Assembly: GCA_018822665.1 (NCBI GenBank)
Contig: JAHJJX010000031.1
Span: forward strand, 31,549-95,548
From: a bacterium
Lineage (GTDB): Bacteria; Campylobacterota; Campylobacteria; Campylobacterales; Sulfurimonadaceae
Reading direction: 5' to 3'
DNA length: 64,000 nucleotides
Shown: positions 61,739 through 64,000 of the stretch, piece after piece
Position numbering within the stretch: the stretch's first letter is position 1
Layout: each line of letters starts with the position of its first letter
Made by a program: the position numbers and the translations under genes
Notes under the pieces: model-generated
Seen by the model: only the letters and a program-made list of their open reading frames with translations
Told to the model about the DNA's origin: nothing
The model's database searches: none

Positions 61739-61754
61739 AGGAATATATTTTGCT
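61739..61754 (+). promoter_or_regulatory. Possible sigma-54 promoter before maf copy 2
   Basis: AGGAAT-ATATT-TTGCT has the GG and GC doublets at the 12-nt distance required for sigma-54, and an exact TTGCT at -12, but the -24 half is weak (AGGAAT against TGGCAC). It lies just after the legF stop and 27 bp before the maf ATG. It would tie this maf to the same flagellar control as the pse operon. Confidence 0.4.
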
Positions 61755-61780
61755 ACTAAAAAGACAAAAAGGCTCTCTTC

Positions 61781-63784
61781 ATGGAAGCGATACAAGATCA
61801 GGCGATTCAAACATATCAAAAAAATTTAGAATACTTAGCCAAAAATCATAAAGAGCTGTCCAAGCTCTTGCATATCTTTGAACGCGCCATCCAAAATGGC
61901 GATTTTGTTCCGCAGTTTGATTTGGAGTATATCAACGGATACTTTGACATTAAAGATTTAAAATCAAACAAATATCTTTACGAAAGCGACTCACTCGAAA
62001 TCTCAAAACAATTCGTCAATAAAATCAACTTCAGAAAAAACTCCTATATCTTTGAGGGTTTCCCCGTCTATAACTTTAGCCCTGAGGGTCTCAAAAATCT
62101 GGATACCACTTCAAAAACTATAGAAGGCGTACTCCCTATTATGAGCTATTATTCTCAAAACTTTAGTGAATTCGACACTATGAAAAAAATATATAAATTT
62201 ATGATTATCGGGGTTGGGATTGGTTTGCATATTCCCCTTATCCATCAAAAAGTATCCGCAAGCGAGTACCTTATAGTTGAAGATAATCTAGAAATTTTTA
62301 AGCTCTCTTTGTTTACAACAAAATATTATGAATTAGCAGAAGATGCCGAGCTTTATTTTGCGATATCGGATGATGAAAATATCTTTTTACAGACGATGAC
62401 CAATTTTCTCGAAGGCAACTTCTTTTTTAACAGATATATAAAATATTTCAAATTCCCTACCCATTCAAACGATAAACTCAAACAAATACAAAATGCCATT
62501 ACCACCCAATCTTTTATATTTTTTCCCTATAAAGCAGAACTGTTTAAATCACTCAAGCCTCTGGAATATTTAAATGACGGTTATAATCTTTTAAATGTCG
62601 GTACCCATTTTAACGATGCTCTTTTTTATGACAAACCTGTTTTGCTTCTAGCCGCCGGTCCCTCATTTCAAAAAAATATAGAGTGGATAAAAAACAATCA
62701 CAAAAAATTTATAATCATTGCCGTTTCTGCTACCTTAAACACCCTCAATAAACACAACATTAAACCCGATTTGATAACACATCTTGATGGTGATGATATA
62801 TCGGCAGAACATTTTAGAGATGCCTGCAAAACAGATTTTTTAGACCATGCTCTTGTGCTCTTTGGTCCCAACACCCCTACAATAGTAAGAAAAATGTTTA
62901 AAAAAGAGCAGATTTTTTACTATGATGAAGGTACCGATTTCGTTAAAAATTCCGGTTCTATCTATGCCCCGTGTATTGGCTCTTCAAGCCTTTTTATGTC
63001 GCTAGTTTTCAACACGCAAAATCTTTATCTTCTGGGTCTCGATTTGGCTGTTAATCAAGAAACGGGGGGAACGCATGCCGATGAAGAACATGTTGATTTT
63101 CAAAAAATAAACCTAGACAAGAAACATGAGCTTCAAAGCACTATGGAATATATCAAAAACCTTTTCCCGATTCAGGGAAATTTTAAAGATATCGTCTATA
63201 CAAACTCCCTTTTGCATACCTCCGTTCAATCGCTTTACAGAAATATCTCCAGCATCAAAAGAGCAGACCAAAAAATTTACAATTTGAGCGAAGGCGCTAA
63301 AATATCAAAAGCAATTCCCACTTCTATAAAGGATGTACATACAGAGCATCTGCCGGAGTTGGATAAAGAAATATTAAGCCAATCTCTTCATTCTCTGTTT
63401 TTAAGTCATTCTCTAAAAAATCTCCATCCTCAAGATATTGAGTTAATTCAAAAAAGGCTTGAAAGTGCGAAAAATATTCGTGCAATCATTGATGAATACG
63501 ACAATCTTTCACATACGAATACAGAAAAATATCTTTATGACCTGCTCGGTCTTATTTCATCTATTTTACACAAAAAAGGTCCACAAAATAAAAATATAGT
63601 ACAAACTTATCTGCTATTTTTCAAATATTCATTGGCAATAATCATCGATTTTATGAACGCTAAAGAGCTGAAAAATGAAAAAAGACACATCAAAAAATTA
63701 GACAAATTATTAAAGAGTGAGATGTACGACATCGCCGACATCTATATAAGCAAGATTGAAGAGTTTCTAAAAACCAGAGGATAA
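61781..63784 (+). CDS. maf: Motility-associated factor glycosyltransferase (Maf), copy 2
   Basis: A 667-aa paralogue of the Maf at 33.3 kb. Shared blocks are VEDNLEIFKLSLF, KPVLLLAAGPSFQKNIEWI (about 286-304), VSATLNTLNKHNIKPDLITHLDGDD, LYLLGLDLAVNQETGGTHADEEH and IYNLSEGA. Both have the same domain order (cap 1-260, DUF115 core 280-480, helical tail). Being at the end of the leg operon and next to flagellin, it is the expected transferase for CMP-Leg or its amidino form, while copy 1 would use CMP-Pse. No copy of the CACATGCC repeat lies in it. A small terminator overlaps its stop. Confidence 0.93.
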   Translation: MEAIQDQAIQTYQKNLEYLAKNHKELSKLLHIFERAIQNGDFVPQFDLEYINGYFDIKDLKSNKYLYESDSLEISKQFVNKINFRKNSYIFEGFPVYNFSPEGLKNLDTTSKTIEGVLPIMSYYSQNFSEFDTMKKIYKFMIIGVGIGLHIPLIHQKVSASEYLIVEDNLEIFKLSLFTTKYYELAEDAELYFAISDDENIFLQTMTNFLEGNFFFNRYIKYFKFPTHSNDKLKQIQNAITTQSFIFFPYKAELFKSLKPLEYLNDGYNLLNVGTHFNDALFYDKPVLLLAAGPSFQKNIEWIKNNHKKFIIIAVSATLNTLNKHNIKPDLITHLDGDDISAEHFRDACKTDFLDHALVLFGPNTPTIVRKMFKKEQIFYYDEGTDFVKNSGSIYAPCIGSSSLFMSLVFNTQNLYLLGLDLAVNQETGGTHADEEHVDFQKINLDKKHELQSTMEYIKNLFPIQGNFKDIVYTNSLLHTSVQSLYRNISSIKRADQKIYNLSEGAKISKAIPTSIKDVHTEHLPELDKEILSQSLHSLFLSHSLKNLHPQDIELIQKRLESAKNIRAIIDEYDNLSHTNTEKYLYDLLGLISSILHKKGPQNKNIVQTYLLFFKYSLAIIIDFMNAKELKNEKRHIKKLDKLLKSEMYDIADIYISKIEEFLKTRG

Positions 63785-63795
63785 CCTCCGGTTTT
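63770..63795 (+). terminator. Intrinsic terminator of the leg/maf operon
   Basis: AAAACCAGAGG-ATAA-CCTCCGGTTTT forms an 11-bp stem with one mismatch and a 4-nt loop, and the final TTTT supplies a short U tract. The stop codon of maf lies in the loop. It may work both ways, since flagellin transcripts approach from the other side. Confidence 0.6.
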
Positions 63796-63800
63796 ATGAA

Positions 63801-63829
63801 GAAATATGCACGGCTCACGCCGCTATTTC
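63801..63829 (-). terminator. Hairpin 3 bp downstream of flagellin stop
   Basis: On the minus strand GAAATAGCGGC-GTGA-GCCGTGCATATTTC can fold as an imperfect 10-11 bp hairpin with a small bulge, just after the flagellin TAG, followed by TTCTTCATAAAA. The T tract is poor, but the position suits a flagellin terminator or 3' stabiliser. Confidence 0.45.
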
Positions 63830-63831
63830 AT

Positions 63832-64000
63832 CTACTGAAGCAGACGAAGTACGTTTTGTTGAACAGCGTTAGCCTGACTCATCGCATACGAACCTGACTG
63901 CGCTAAAATATTATGTTTAGCAAAGTTTGCGCTCTCTGCGGCAAAGTCAACATCTCTAATTTGAGATTCTGCGGCTGTAACATTCACTTGTGTTACGGAA
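63832..64000 (-). CDS. fla: Flagellin, C-terminal end (partial)
   Basis: Only the last 56 codons lie in the window and no line of the ORF track shows them. The minus-strand frame reads [55 protein letters not shown] then TAG (shown here only as the motif order: [34 protein letters not shown]). This is the conserved D0 helix by which flagellins polymerise and are recognised by FliS. The gene continues past the right end. It sits tail-to-tail with the second maf, and its product is the probable target of both Maf enzymes. Confidence 0.93.
   Translation of the reverse strand, partial: SVTQVNVTAAESQIRDVDFAAESANFAKHNILAQSGSYAMSQANAVQQNVLRLLQ

Overview
The window reads as chromosomal DNA of a free-living, flagellated Campylobacterota (Sulfurimonas/Sulfuricurvum/Arcobacter-like). 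The basis is gene content and style rather than a marker gene: AT-rich, tightly overlapping genes (TAATG and ATGA junctions), a small SRP RNA of the Campylobacter/Helicobacter type, flagellin-glycosylation genes (pse, leg, ptm, maf) and a sigma-54 promoter ahead of them. No 16S rRNA or other taxonomic anchor is present, so the genus is not settled.

Layout. (1) 0-7.6 kb, minus strand: a type II secretion operon gspG-pseudopilin-F-K-L-M-N-C-D. (2) 7.8-20.7 kb, minus strand: very large secreted lipoproteins (1829 and 1515 aa, cadherin/Ig/PKD-like), a subtilisin-like lipoprotein with calcium repeats and a P-domain, and a small exported protein. These are natural candidate substrates or surface partners of the secretion system. 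(3) 20.9-22.3 kb: the SRP RNA gene (ffs, minus strand), a nucleoside-phosphorylase-like gene and an SDR. (4) 22.3-24.4 kb, minus strand: fliD-fliS-small downstream protein. (5) 24.5-35.3 kb, plus strand: the pseudaminic acid operon pseB-C-(TPR/GT)-F-G-(MTase)-I-H-wbqC-like-PIG-L-maf, headed by a perfect sigma-54 promoter. (6) 51.8-35.3 kb, minus strand: a continuous 16-gene operon of unfamiliar composition. It holds four radical SAM enzymes (one B12-binding), a split and truncated transketolase, an acetolactate-synthase-like TPP enzyme, a 4-hydroxy-2-oxovalerate aldolase/acetaldehyde dehydrogenase pair, a kinase/cytidylyltransferase with HldE domains in reversed order, a sugar-1-P nucleotidyltransferase, two epimerases, an atypical SDR, a methyltransferase and a glycosyltransferase. 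(7) 51.8-63.8 kb, plus strand: a GmhA-like isomerase, the full legionaminic acid route (legB, C, H, I, G, ptmE, legF), an amidotransferase triplet (hisF-hisH-wbpG/ptmG type) and a second maf. (8) The 3' end of a flagellin gene on the minus strand closes the window.

How it fits together: regions 4, 5, 7 and 8 supply flagellin, its chaperone and cap, two nonulosonic acids (CMP-Pse and CMP-Leg, the latter probably amidinated) and two Maf transferases. Region 6, lodged between the pse and leg operons, probably builds a further unusual higher-carbon or branched sugar or its acyl decoration. This pathway is not one I recognise.

The most striking sequence-level signal is a short repeat with consensus 5'-TTCCACATGCC(A/G)A-3'. 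By eye I count 33 copies of its 8-base core CACATGCC in both orientations, essentially all inside genes, where roughly one would be expected by chance. 24 carry TCCACATGCC and 18 the full 11-mer. The density and lack of strand bias resemble the DNA uptake sequences of Neisseria and Pasteurellaceae. I know of no such sequence described for this phylum.
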